Positions 6,531 to 13,114 of a stretch of 16,254 bases of DNA are shown here, piece by piece. The stretch's first letter is position 1. Every line of letters begins with the position of its first letter. The DNA is from an uncultured Clostridia bacterium (GTDB lineage: Bacteria; Bacillota; Clostridia; Oscillospirales; CAG-382), in assembly GCA_947305675.1 (NCBI GenBank), contig CAMZED010000022.1:1-16254 (forward strand). The letters are read 5' to 3'. The notes beneath the pieces were generated by a model. It had not been told where the DNA came from, ran no database searches, and saw only the letters and a program-made list of their open reading frames with translations. A program made the position numbers and the translations under genes.

Positions 6531-6947
6531 TCATCCGCGCTTTTGCGAATCGAGGTAAGACTGAAGAATTATCTGCGCCGAGAGCGAATCGATAACCTTG
6601 CGGCGCTTTTTGCCGTTGAAATCGCTGATGTTCATATAGGTGTACGCCTCCACCGTCGAAAGCCGCTCGTCGATAAAAACTACCTCCAAGCCGGTCTCCT
6701 CCGTGATCATCCCGGCAAAAGCGCGCGTCTTTTCGGCGCGGAACGATTCCGAACCGTCCATATTCTTCGGAAGCCCCAAAACTATCTTTTCGGCGCCGAG
6801 TTCGGCGATCCTGACCGCGCATTTGCTTACCGCGTCCCGCATACCGCCGACCTCCAGCGTGCATACCGCCGAAGCGATCGTCCCGCTAAGGTCGCACACC
6901 GCGATCCCGACGCGCGCGTCGCCGTAATCGATTCCGACTATCCTCAT
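6531..6947 (-). CDS. yqgF: YqgF/RuvX pre-16S rRNA nuclease family
   Basis: A 138-aa RNase H-fold protein of the YqgF (RuvX) family, now known for final 5' processing of 16S rRNA and long annotated as a putative Holliday junction resolvase. Motifs: IDYGDARVGIAVCD with the metal-binding D7, VLGLPKNMDGS at 56-66, FIDERLSTVEA at 91-101, and the C-terminal acidic residue in KVIDSLSAQIIL at 117-128 (D120). Length matches the family. The start at 6947 has GAGGTG 6 nt upstream. It is divergently oriented to the 41-aa peptide gene; they share a 102-bp region with an operator-like dyad. Confidence 0.92.
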   Translation of the reverse strand: MRIVGIDYGDARVGIAVCDLSGTIASAVCTLEVGGMRDAVSKCAVRIAELGAEKIVLGLPKNMDGSESFRAEKTRAFAGMITEETGLEVVFIDERLSTVEAYTYMNISDFNGKKRRKVIDSLSAQIILQSYLDSQKRG

Positions 6948-6983
6948 ATCCGCACCTCGAAAATTTTAAAAAACTTTTTTACT

Positions 6984-7017
6984 GTCCGGATTAACGGACA
7001 CATATGCTCCTATAATC
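6984..7017 (+). promoter_or_regulatory. Operator-like dyad and -10 element before the 41-aa gene
   Basis: TGTCCGGATTAACGGACA (6984-7001) is a perfect 6-bp inverted repeat with a 6-bp spacer. It covers the place where the -35 hexamer belongs for the -10 TATAAT at 7012-7017. No good -35 hexamer is visible, which fits a regulated promoter (activator site, or repressor blocking polymerase). The dyad also lies upstream of yqgF on the other strand, so it could act both ways. Confidence 0.5.
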
Positions 7018-7049
7018 AAGCCATAAACAAAAACAAAGGAGCTTAAAAA

Positions 7050-7175
7050 ATGAAAAGAAAGACGATCGACGTTATTCTGGGGATCGACCCGGACGGATTC
7101 ATAAGCGGATTTATCAAAGGCGCGTTCGGCGCCGCCGGCGTAATAACGCTTATAATGCTCGGCGCCGCGATCTGA
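7050..7175 (+). CDS. 41-aa putative single-pass membrane peptide
   Basis: An ORF with a textbook AAAGGAG ribosome site 8 nt before ATG. The product starts MKRKTIDVILGIDPDG and ends in a hydrophobic Gly/Ala-rich helix (FISGFIKGAFGAAG, then VITLIMLGAAI). The positive N terminus and one helix of about 20 residues suggest insertion with the N terminus inside. No family is recognised. The stop TGA (7173-7175) directly abuts the antisense stop of psd (TGATCA palindrome), so the gene is packed tightly against its neighbour. Promoter -10 at 7012-7017 and a dyad upstream argue that it is a real, regulated gene. Small holin-like, toxin-like or regulatory membrane peptide are all possible. Confidence 0.65.
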   Translation: MKRKTIDVILGIDPDGFISGFIKGAFGAAGVITLIMLGAAI

Positions 7176-8036
7176 TCACCGCGGCTTTGTTCCCACCCGT
7201 TCGCCGTATTTGACGGCGGTTTCGATTTCTTCCGCGCTGTTCCCGGCGATATCGCCGTCGGGGGCGGCGCATCCTTTCCGGTAAAGAACGACGATGGTTG
7301 ACCCGCCGAACGAAAAATAGCCTTTTTCAGCCCCGCGTTTTATTTCGCCGCGGGGGGCGTTGTTGATCCGCCCGACCATCATCGCACCGACTTCCACAAA
7401 AGCGATCCTGCCGAAATTCTCGGTTTCGATAACCGTGAGTTCACGGCAGTTTTTGCCGTAAACGTCCAGCTTTTCCAGCGCGATCGGGTTGACGGTATGC
7501 AGCGCCCCGGGGATAAACTTCCGGTATATCTCGCGCCCGGAGTCAACGTGGCAATAGCGGTGATAATTGTCGACGCTCAAACGGTAAACGAAACATTTTC
7601 CGCCGTTGTAATTTTTTGCTTCCTCTTTGTCTGCTATCAGCTGTTCGACGCTGTATTCGCAGCCTTTTATTTTATAAACCGAGTCTTCGGATATATCGTA
7701 GACGGTCAGCTTTGAATCCGCCGGAGAGATCACCGATTCGGGCGAAAAGTCGACGGGGCGCGCTCCGTCTTTGATCTTTCTTATAAAAAACTCGTTGAAA
7801 GAGCCGAAATCCCGCCCGATATATTCCGACATATCGATCCCGTTCTTTTCCACGGTCTTTTTAATGCGCCTTTTTGAGAGCGGCGACCGCATATAAAGAG
7901 CGCCGACGTTGGAAATCGCTCTGCGGCACATTATTTTAAGCAAAATCCTGCCGAAAGCTTTGTTGTAAAGAAAAGAAAGAAACCTTTCCTGCGAGTCGTC
8001 GGCGGCGACTGTCGATCCGTTCCGGTCTTTGATCAT
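7176..8036 (-). CDS. psd: Phosphatidylserine decarboxylase proenzyme
   Basis: Makes phosphatidylethanolamine from phosphatidylserine; a membrane-associated, pyruvoyl-dependent enzyme. The 286-aa product carries the self-cleavage motif FSFGGSTIVV: cleavage between G245 and S246 would leave a small alpha chain of about 41 residues with the pyruvoyl group from S246. Other family marks: PADSKL with D107, YHRYCHVDSG with H159 and H163 of the self-processing machinery, GALHTVNPIAL at 178-187, and VEVGAMMVGRI at 215-224. The short N terminus without strong membrane helices and the GGST rather than LGST form are typical of the clostridial-type group. The ribosome site is poor (GGGAT), but promoter position supports this start. 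Expressed alone from 8071-8099; no pssA is in the window. Confidence 0.93.
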   Translation of the reverse strand: MIKDRNGSTVAADDSQERFLSFLYNKAFGRILLKIMCRRAISNVGALYMRSPLSKRRIKKTVEKNGIDMSEYIGRDFGSFNEFFIRKIKDGARPVDFSPESVISPADSKLTVYDISEDSVYKIKGCEYSVEQLIADKEEAKNYNGGKCFVYRLSVDNYHRYCHVDSGREIYRKFIPGALHTVNPIALEKLDVYGKNCRELTVIETENFGRIAFVEVGAMMVGRINNAPRGEIKRGAEKGYFSFGGSTIVVLYRKGCAAPDGDIAGNSAEEIETAVKYGERVGTKPR

Positions 8037-8070
8037 TATCGTTTATCCCGTTTCGTCGTATTATATCGGA

Positions 8071-8099
8071 ATTATACAACTAAAAAGCCATAATGTCAA
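8071..8099 (-). promoter_or_regulatory. Consensus sigma-A promoter for psd
   Basis: Minus strand TTGACA (8099-8094), 17 nt, TATAAT (8076-8071), perfect consensus. Predicted start near 8064 gives a leader of about 28 nt. Confidence 0.85.
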
Positions 8100-8109
8100 T
8101 TTAATTCAC

Positions 8110-8138
8110 TTGCGTTTGGCAATAATATTTGGTATAAT
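8110..8138 (+). promoter_or_regulatory. Sigma-A promoter reading into the structured block
   Basis: TTGCGT (8110-8115), 17 nt, TATAAT (8133-8138). Predicted start is 8144-8146, exactly at the first base pairs of the long closing helix of the block at 8144-8414. It is divergent from the psd promoter 11 bp away. Confidence 0.6.
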
Positions 8139-8143
8139 ACGGG

Positions 8144-8414
8144 TGAGCGGAGATAAGGACAAATCGGTTTTGGGCGGTAAAATTTTCCGGATACTTTGCC
8201 GCAAAGCCTCGGAATACGCCGGTATACCTTCGTTTTGCGGCTTTGTCTGCGAAAAATTTTCCTGCTCCCAAAACTGCTTCGCACCTGAAAACGAGAAAAA
8301 TTCGTGAGCTTTTCGGTGCGAAGGACGCAGCTTTACCGGCGTAAAGCAAGGACGACAAACCGAAAAGTGCCGGATTTGGCCGTTTTTCAGGCGGTTTGTC
8401 CTCATCACCGCTCA
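8144..8414 (+). ncRNA. Candidate structured RNA (multi-arm fold), family not recognised
   Basis: No coding signal is convincing in 8100-8463, but the stretch is dense with complementarity. The ends pair as 8144-8150/8408-8414, 8152-8154/8404-8406 and 8156-8163/8395-8402: 18 bp broken by two 1x1 mismatches. Inside are arm A (8167-8174/8267-8274, 8176-8187/8251-8262 with 10 of 12 pairs, 8198-8205/8234-8241, and a hairpin at 8211-8228); arm B (8277-8285/8315-8323 and 8287-8291/8310-8314 around a bulged T); and arm C (8330-8336/8341-8347 with loop CGGC). A promoter ends at its 5' edge and a terminator hairpin follows at 8435-8475. It does not show tmRNA, RNase P, SRP or 6S signatures I know. A palindromic MITE with about 26-bp terminal repeats is the main alternative; strand is inferred from the promoter. 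Confidence 0.5.
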
Positions 8415-8421
8415 ACCACGG

Positions 8422-8475
8422 AAAAGGCAAAAAGAAAAACGGCCGAGCACGTTTTTTACGTCCTCAACCGTTTTT
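8422..8475 (-). terminator. Bidirectional terminator between the structured block and the 94-aa gene
   Basis: AAAAACGG (8435-8442) pairs with CCGTTTTT (8468-8475), and inside GAG.ACGT (8445-8452) pairs with ACGT.CTC (8458-8465). On the minus strand the stem is followed by a U-rich tail (TTTTTCTTTTTGCC). On the plus strand the stem itself ends in five T. It overlaps the stop codon of the minus-strand gene. Confidence 0.6.
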
Positions 8476-8748
8476 GCGGATCAGCTCCGCGTTTTGCTCC
8501 AGGATCTTGTCGCCGTAAAGATTGAATCTGAACAGCAGACTGTCGTCTTCCGGATTTTCGCAAATTATTTTCGCGTCGTTGACTATGCCGCCCTCGACTA
8601 TCTTCGAAACGCCGAGCAGCTGGCAGAAGCGGCTTTTAAGGTTTAACCGGTCGCCGTCGTCGGTGATAAGCCAAACGTTTCCTTTGCATTGGTCGATCGC
8701 CTCGATAAACTTATCAAAGTGGATCTTACGCAGTTCTACGGAATCCAT
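8464..8748 (-). CDS. Conserved hypothetical protein, 94 aa
   Basis: Small soluble acidic protein starting MDSVELRKIHFDKFIEAID and continuing NVWLITDDGDRLNLKSRFCQLLG, then a strand-rich end (DDSLLFRFNLYGDKILEQN). The Met at 8748 has AAGGAGAT 5 nt upstream; the in-frame Met at 8835 lies on the -35 element of the promoter and is excluded. I recall short clostridial proteins with the TDDGDRLNLKS type motif but no function. No signal peptide, membrane helix or catalytic motif is evident. Transcribed alone from 8807-8835 and ended by the hairpin at 8422-8475, back to back with pgeF. Confidence 0.7.
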   Translation of the reverse strand: MDSVELRKIHFDKFIEAIDQCKGNVWLITDDGDRLNLKSRFCQLLGVSKIVEGGIVNDAKIICENPEDDSLLFRFNLYGDKILEQNAELIRKNG

Positions 8749-8806
8749 AAAAATCTCCTTTCCGCGGACCGCTGCATTTGCGGACTCGCTTTCTGTTTTC
8801 ACGCTT

Positions 8807-8835
8807 ATTATATGCACGGCGGTCGCCCAAGTCAA
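8807..8835 (-). promoter_or_regulatory. Sigma-A promoter for the 94-aa gene
   Basis: Minus strand TTGACT (8835-8830), 17 nt, TATAAT (8812-8807). Predicted start is near 8800 with a leader of about 50 nt. Confidence 0.8.
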
Positions 8836-8873
8836 TAATCAATTGTACGATATAAACAAATTACGTGATTATT
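8834..8873. promoter_or_regulatory. AT-rich inverted repeat in the divergent promoter region
   Basis: AATAATCA (8834-8841) and TGATTATT (8866-8873) are perfect inverted copies separated by 24 bp. One arm touches the -35 box of the 94-aa gene and the other lies at a possible -10 (GATTAT, 8867-8872) for pgeF with TTGTAC at 8843-8848 and an 18-bp spacer. It could be an operator for both genes, but AT-rich DNA makes chance matches likely. Confidence 0.25.
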
Positions 8874-8921
8874 ATTTGTGCAATACATACAAATACTACC
8901 TTTTTTAAAGGAGTGCCGTAC

Positions 8922-9725
8922 TTGAATTGTGATTTTAATTTTGTCCGATCCGGCGTGCCGAGGTACCAAAGCGGGCTTTTCGAGCGGTTCGGCGTTCGCC
9001 ACGCGTTCTTCACCAGGCTCGGCGGGGTAAGCGTCGGTGTTTTCGAAAGCCTTAACTTTGCAGTCGGGATCGGCGAGCAAAAAGACGACGAAGCGCACGT
9101 GATGGAGAATTATGCCGTCGCCGCCGGCGTTTTCGGGCTTGATAAAGGCGACGTCTGCCGCAGTTACCAAACTCATACCTGCGTCGTCGAGCGCGCCGAG
9201 CGGGGGCGCGGTGTCACTTTGCCGCCTTACGATCACGGTGTCGACGGAATATATACCGACGAAAAGGGCGTTTTGCTTTCGGTGCGGACCGCCGATTGCG
9301 TGCCGGTCCTTATCTGCGATAAAAACAGGACGATCTGCGCCGCGGTACACGCCGGTTGGCGCGGCACCGTCGGCGGGATAATGAAAAACGCTTTGGATTC
9401 TCCGGGGTTCAAAAGCATCCCGAGGGACGAAATACTTGTTGCGATAGGGCCGTGCATCGGTCAGTGCTGCTATGAAGTCGGCGGCGAACTGCTTGATATT
9501 TTCCTTGCCGCGGATCCCGGATTCGGCTCGTTCTTTGCCCCGTCGGGCGGGAAATATATGCTCGATCTTACCGGGGCAAACGCCTATACGGCTTTGAAAT
9601 GCGGCGTCCCGGAAGAGAATATTTCCGCCGCCGGCGTCTGTACGAAGTGCCTGCCGGAGCTGTTCTTCTCGCACCGCCGCAGCGGGCACGCCCGCGGAAC
9701 GATGGGCGCTTTTATCTGTTTGTAA
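8922..9725 (+). CDS. pgeF: Peptidoglycan editing factor PgeF (YfiH/YlmD, multicopper polyphenol oxidase fold)
   Basis: A 267-aa member of the YfiH/DUF152 family, long called polyphenol oxidase or laccase; family members have been linked to removing misincorporated Ser from muropeptide precursors and to purine nucleoside hydrolysis or phosphorolysis. Metal-site motifs: SYQTHT with H85, RTADCVPVL with C126, AVHAGWRGTVGG with H143, and GPCIGQCCYEVG. The C-terminal CTKCLPELFFSHRRSGHARG is also diagnostic. A TTG start at 8922 is chosen because AAAGGAG ends 8 nt before it and the family begins about here; the in-frame ATG at 8865 lacks a ribosome site and would add about 19 poorly conserved residues. 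It heads the plus-strand run to dusB and often neighbours cell-division or DNA genes in Firmicutes. Confidence 0.9.
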   Translation: MNCDFNFVRSGVPRYQSGLFERFGVRHAFFTRLGGVSVGVFESLNFAVGIGEQKDDEAHVMENYAVAAGVFGLDKGDVCRSYQTHTCVVERAERGRGVTLPPYDHGVDGIYTDEKGVLLSVRTADCVPVLICDKNRTICAAVHAGWRGTVGGIMKNALDSPGFKSIPRDEILVAIGPCIGQCCYEVGGELLDIFLAADPGFGSFFAPSGGKYMLDLTGANAYTALKCGVPEENISAAGVCTKCLPELFFSHRRSGHARGTMGAFICL

Positions 9726-9766
9726 AATCCGGTCTTTATATCTGTATAAAAGAAAAGAGGTAAAAA

Positions 9767-10903
9767 ATGATAAAAATATTCCATTGCGCCGATATTCACC
9801 TCGATTCTCCCTTTTCGCTTTACTCCCCGCGTGAGGCGGAAAGCCGACGCACCGAACTCCGCGCCGCTTTTACCGGAGCGCTTATGTTCGCAAGGGAGCA
9901 GGGGGCGGATCTGTTCCTTATAAGCGGCGACCTGTTCGACGGCGAATTCGTCACGCGCGATACACTCGAACTGCTCTCGCGCGAGTTCAGACGTTCCGCG
10001 GATATGAGGTTTTTCATTGCCCCCGGCAACCACGATCACCTCGGACCGGGATCGCCTTATAACAACGTTTCGTTCCCGCCGAACGTACACGTTTTCGGCA
10101 AAGAAAGGGAATGCGTCCGGATCGACGAGCTTGGCGCCGATATTTACGGCTTCGGATTCGATTCCCAAACGATGATCAGCAGCCCCGTCGCCGGGTGGCA
10201 GGGGCTTGATCCGCGCCGGATAAATATTCTTGTCTGCCACGGCGATACCTCTTCGCCTCATTCCGAGACCGGGCCGATCACAATGGGCGATATCGCAGCC
10301 AGCGGTTTCGATTATATCGCGCTGGGGCATATCCATAAAGGGACCGGAGTGATGAGCTTCAACGGGGTTTCCTACGCTTATCCGGGCTGTCTCGAGGGAA
10401 GGGGATTCGATGAACTCGGCTACAAAGGCGCGCTTTTCGGAACGGTGGACAAATGCCGCGCCGATCTTAAAAGCTACCGCTTTTCCAACCGCCGTTACGA
10501 GCTGGCGGAAGTCGATCTTACCGGGATCGCCGATAAATCCGAAGCGCTCGAAGTTATCCGCCGCGGAATAAAGCAATACGTCGACGACACCGCGCTGCGC
10601 TTAACGCTTACCGGTGAACTCAAGCAGGCGTTCGTAATACTTCCCAACGAGATCGGAACCGGAAGGGAATTCCCGTATTCGATAGAACTGATCGACAACA
10701 CTTTTATCGCCCCGAACATAGGCGAACTTGAAAAAACGAACACAATAAAAGGCATTTTCTGCCGCAATCTTGCCGCGCGTATCTCGGCTGCGCCTGAGGG
10801 AAGCGAGGAACGCAGGATCTATACTCTCGCGCTGAAATACGGGCTTGCGGCTCTCGACGGCCGCAGCGTAGTGGATTACCGCGATCCGGAGGAACGCCGA
10901 TGA
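9767..10903 (+). CDS. yhaO: YhaO-like metallophosphoesterase (SbcD/Mre11 type DNA nuclease)
   Basis: A 378-aa calcineurin-like phosphoesterase, the Mre11/SbcD-type partner of the ATPase that follows. All metal motifs are present in order: DIHLD at 9-13, GDLFD at 54-58, GNHD at 87-90, CHGD at 157-160 and GHIH at 187-190, followed by SYAYPGCLEGRGFDE, the YhaO-type continuation. The C-terminal part (from about 220) is the capping and partner-binding domain. The start has AGAGG 6 nt before ATG. The stop overlaps the next start by ATGA (10900-10903), so the pair is translationally coupled, as in Bacillus subtilis yhaO-yhaN. Probable role: nuclease in DNA end or break processing; specificity unproven for this family. 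Confidence 0.9.
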   Translation: MIKIFHCADIHLDSPFSLYSPREAESRRTELRAAFTGALMFAREQGADLFLISGDLFDGEFVTRDTLELLSREFRRSADMRFFIAPGNHDHLGPGSPYNNVSFPPNVHVFGKERECVRIDELGADIYGFGFDSQTMISSPVAGWQGLDPRRINILVCHGDTSSPHSETGPITMGDIAASGFDYIALGHIHKGTGVMSFNGVSYAYPGCLEGRGFDELGYKGALFGTVDKCRADLKSYRFSNRRYELAEVDLTGIADKSEALEVIRRGIKQYVDDTALRLTLTGELKQAFVILPNEIGTGREFPYSIELIDNTFIAPNIGELEKTNTIKGIFCRNLAARISAAPEGSEERRIYTLALKYGLAALDGRSVVDYRDPEERR

Positions 10904-13095
10904 ACGTAAGGATAGATAAAATCGAGATAATATCGTTCGGAAAACTCAAAAACGCCGTTTTGGAGGCTTCGGGAGGGATAAACGTACTTTCCGCCCCGAA
11001 CGAGAGCGGGAAATCCACGCTCGCCGCTTTTATAAAATTCGTATTTTACGGTTTTTCGGGCACAAGATCGCAATCTCTTGCAGAAAACGAACGCAAGCTT
11101 TATTCGCCGTGGGACGGCGAACTTTCGGCGGGATCGCTAAATATTACCGCCGACGGAGCGCGCTATACCGTCGAACGGCGCTGTCTGCCCTCCGGCAAAG
11201 AGACCTTCTCGGTCACCGAGCGCGCCACCGGAAAAGCGGCGTTCCCCGGCGAGACCCCGGGCGAGGTCTTCTTCGGCGTAAGCGAAGAAGTCTTTGCCAG
11301 GACCCTGTTCTTCCGCCAGCTTACCCAGCCGCAGAGCAGAGACGATATACTTGCCGACCGATTGCAGAATATCGCGATCAGCGCCGACGAACAGGTGAAT
11401 ACATCAAAAGCAGTCGCCAAACTCGGCGACGCGAAAAATGAACTCAAAAACCGCATCGGCAACGGGCTTATCCCGCGGCTTTGCAAAACGCGCGATGAAC
11501 TCGACCGCCAGCTCGAGGATTCCATGCGGCAAAGGGAACAGGCACACGAGCTTTTGAGCCGTTCCGAGGACCGGGCAAAAAAAATCGCCGCCGGCGAGAA
11601 AAAACTCGAAGAACTCAACGCCGAACGCCGCAATATCGAAAAATTCGAAGCGCTTACAAAACTTCGCAACATAAGCCGCCTGCGCGAAGAAGAAAAGGCG
11701 GCGATGAGCGATTATCAGCTCGCCGGTGCGGGACTTAAAAGCCGCGAGAACGTAAACTCGGCGCTGCGCGAACTTTCGGAGCTCAACAGCGAATACGTCG
11801 CCGAAAAAACGCGCTTATCGGCTGTCGCCGAAACTCTCAACGCAGCCGAGGCGGAAAAGCGCGAGCTCGAATCGTCGATGCCTATTTCTGTCGCCGACGC
11901 AAAACGCGCCGAAAAAGAGCTTTCTTCCAAACGCAAAGCGGTGATAGCCGTCGCTGCGGCAGCACTTGCGCTGGCTTTGGCGGGCTTGATAGTTATGTTT
12001 GCGGTAAACAAGCTGACCGGCGCGGTAATGCTCGGCGCCGCGGTGGCTGCGGCGGCTGTCGCGGGGGCGATGGCGGCGCTGCGTGCCGGCGTGGCGAAAG
12101 AGTTCGGGTTCGGATCGGTAAAAGCGCTTAAATACGAACTTTCGTCGCTCCCCGAAAAAGCCGCTCAGTTAAAATCGGCAGAAGCGCGCGTCTCGTCGCT
12201 CCGTTCGGGTTACGAATCGGGTTTTGCCCGCTGTTCTCAGCTGAAAACCGAACTCGACGGCGGAATAAGCAAATACGTCGACGCGGGCGGAGAGGATTAT
12301 TCCGGAACGCTTCAGTCGATACTTGAACTTTCAACGGAAAGCGGTGAAAAATTCGCGGTCTGGAACATTAAGAAAGAGGAACTTCAAAAGGCGCTGGAAA
12401 ACGTCGACCCCGAGGCGCTTGCGGAGGAGGCGCGCGGCGCCGTCGCCCCCGCGAGGGAGCGCGCCACCGTCGACACCGAACTGAAATTTTATACTCAGCA
12501 ATGCCGCCAGCTTTCGGAACTTCAGCACCGCGACGAACTCGATATAGCCGCGCTCAATTCAAAAAGCGGCGATCCGGCTCTTATCGTGGGGAAACGCGAT
12601 TCGCTCAACTCGCGCATAGCCGAACTCGAACTGCAGTATAAGGCTTACGAGGCGGCGATCGCCGCGATAAATGAATCCGGCGATTATATGAAAAGTATGG
12701 TCGCTCCGCGCATAAGTTCCCGCGCCGACGAATATTTCCGGCTTGCCACCGGCGATAAATACGGCGATTTCGAGGTGGACACCCGCCTCTCGATGAGCTA
12801 CGGAAGCGATTTCCGCCGCAGCTGCGAATATCTTTCCGCCGGCACGCGTGACAGCGCCTATTTAAGCCTGCGCCTGGCGTTGGCAGATATGCTGTTCGGC
12901 GGCGCCGCGGTGCCGATGATACTTGACGACGCTTTTGTCAGGATCGACGACGAAAGGCTGAAAATGATATCGTACGCGCTCGGCGAGGCGGCGAAAAAGC
13001 ATCAAATATTCATACTCACACACGGCAATCGCGAGGCGTCCGCACTGGATTCGGCGGGAGTGACATATAACTCCGTCGAAATAAGACAGGCTTGA
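10900..13095 (+). CDS. yhaN: YhaN-like AAA ATPase with coiled coil and two membrane helices (SbcC/Rad50-like)
   Basis: A 731-aa ABC/SMC-type ATPase. Walker A is APNESGKSTL at 32-41; the signature-like LSAGTRDSAYLSLRLAL is near 644-660; Walker B is MILDDAFVRIDDERL near 672-686; the switch His is in FILTHGN near 703. Between the heads lie long coiled coils (about 170-340 and 400-560). In place of a zinc hook (no CxxC is seen), the middle has two hydrophobic segments (about 346-366 and 371-392, Ala/Val/Leu rich) that look like a membrane hairpin, a known trait of YhaN proteins. Coupled to yhaO upstream. It likely forms an Mre11-Rad50-like machine held at the membrane; the substrate is unknown. 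The stop is 19 nt before the preferred recG start. Confidence 0.88.
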   Translation: MNVRIDKIEIISFGKLKNAVLEASGGINVLSAPNESGKSTLAAFIKFVFYGFSGTRSQSLAENERKLYSPWDGELSAGSLNITADGARYTVERRCLPSGKETFSVTERATGKAAFPGETPGEVFFGVSEEVFARTLFFRQLTQPQSRDDILADRLQNIAISADEQVNTSKAVAKLGDAKNELKNRIGNGLIPRLCKTRDELDRQLEDSMRQREQAHELLSRSEDRAKKIAAGEKKLEELNAERRNIEKFEALTKLRNISRLREEEKAAMSDYQLAGAGLKSRENVNSALRELSELNSEYVAEKTRLSAVAETLNAAEAEKRELESSMPISVADAKRAEKELSSKRKAVIAVAAAALALALAGLIVMFAVNKLTGAVMLGAAVAAAAVAGAMAALRAGVAKEFGFGSVKALKYELSSLPEKAAQLKSAEARVSSLRSGYESGFARCSQLKTELDGGISKYVDAGGEDYSGTLQSILELSTESGEKFAVWNIKKEELQKALENVDPEALAEEARGAVAPARERATVDTELKFYTQQCRQLSELQHRDELDIAALNSKSGDPALIVGKRDSLNSRIAELELQYKAYEAAIAAINESGDYMKSMVAPRISSRADEYFRLATGDKYGDFEVDTRLSMSYGSDFRRSCEYLSAGTRDSAYLSLRLALADMLFGGAAVPMILDDAFVRIDDERLKMISYALGEAAKKHQIFILTHGNREASALDSAGVTYNSVEIRQA

Positions 13096-13114
13096 ACAAA
13101 GTATGGAAAGAATT

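Noticed and set aside
8144..8414. Assignment to 6S RNA, tmRNA, RNase P RNA or SRP RNA
   Set aside because: I see none of the conserved core sequences of these RNAs, and the multi-arm layout differs from the single long hairpin of 6S.
8096..8430. Several overlapping 60-109 aa ORFs on both strands
   Set aside because: They overlap each other in different frames, lack ribosome sites and coincide with the multi-arm inverted-repeat block, so they are more likely by-products of a noncoding sequence.
8832..10576. Long minus-strand open frames opposite pgeF and yhaO
   Set aside because: They lie antisense to clear genes, have Arg/Ala/His rich composition and lack ribosome sites and motifs.
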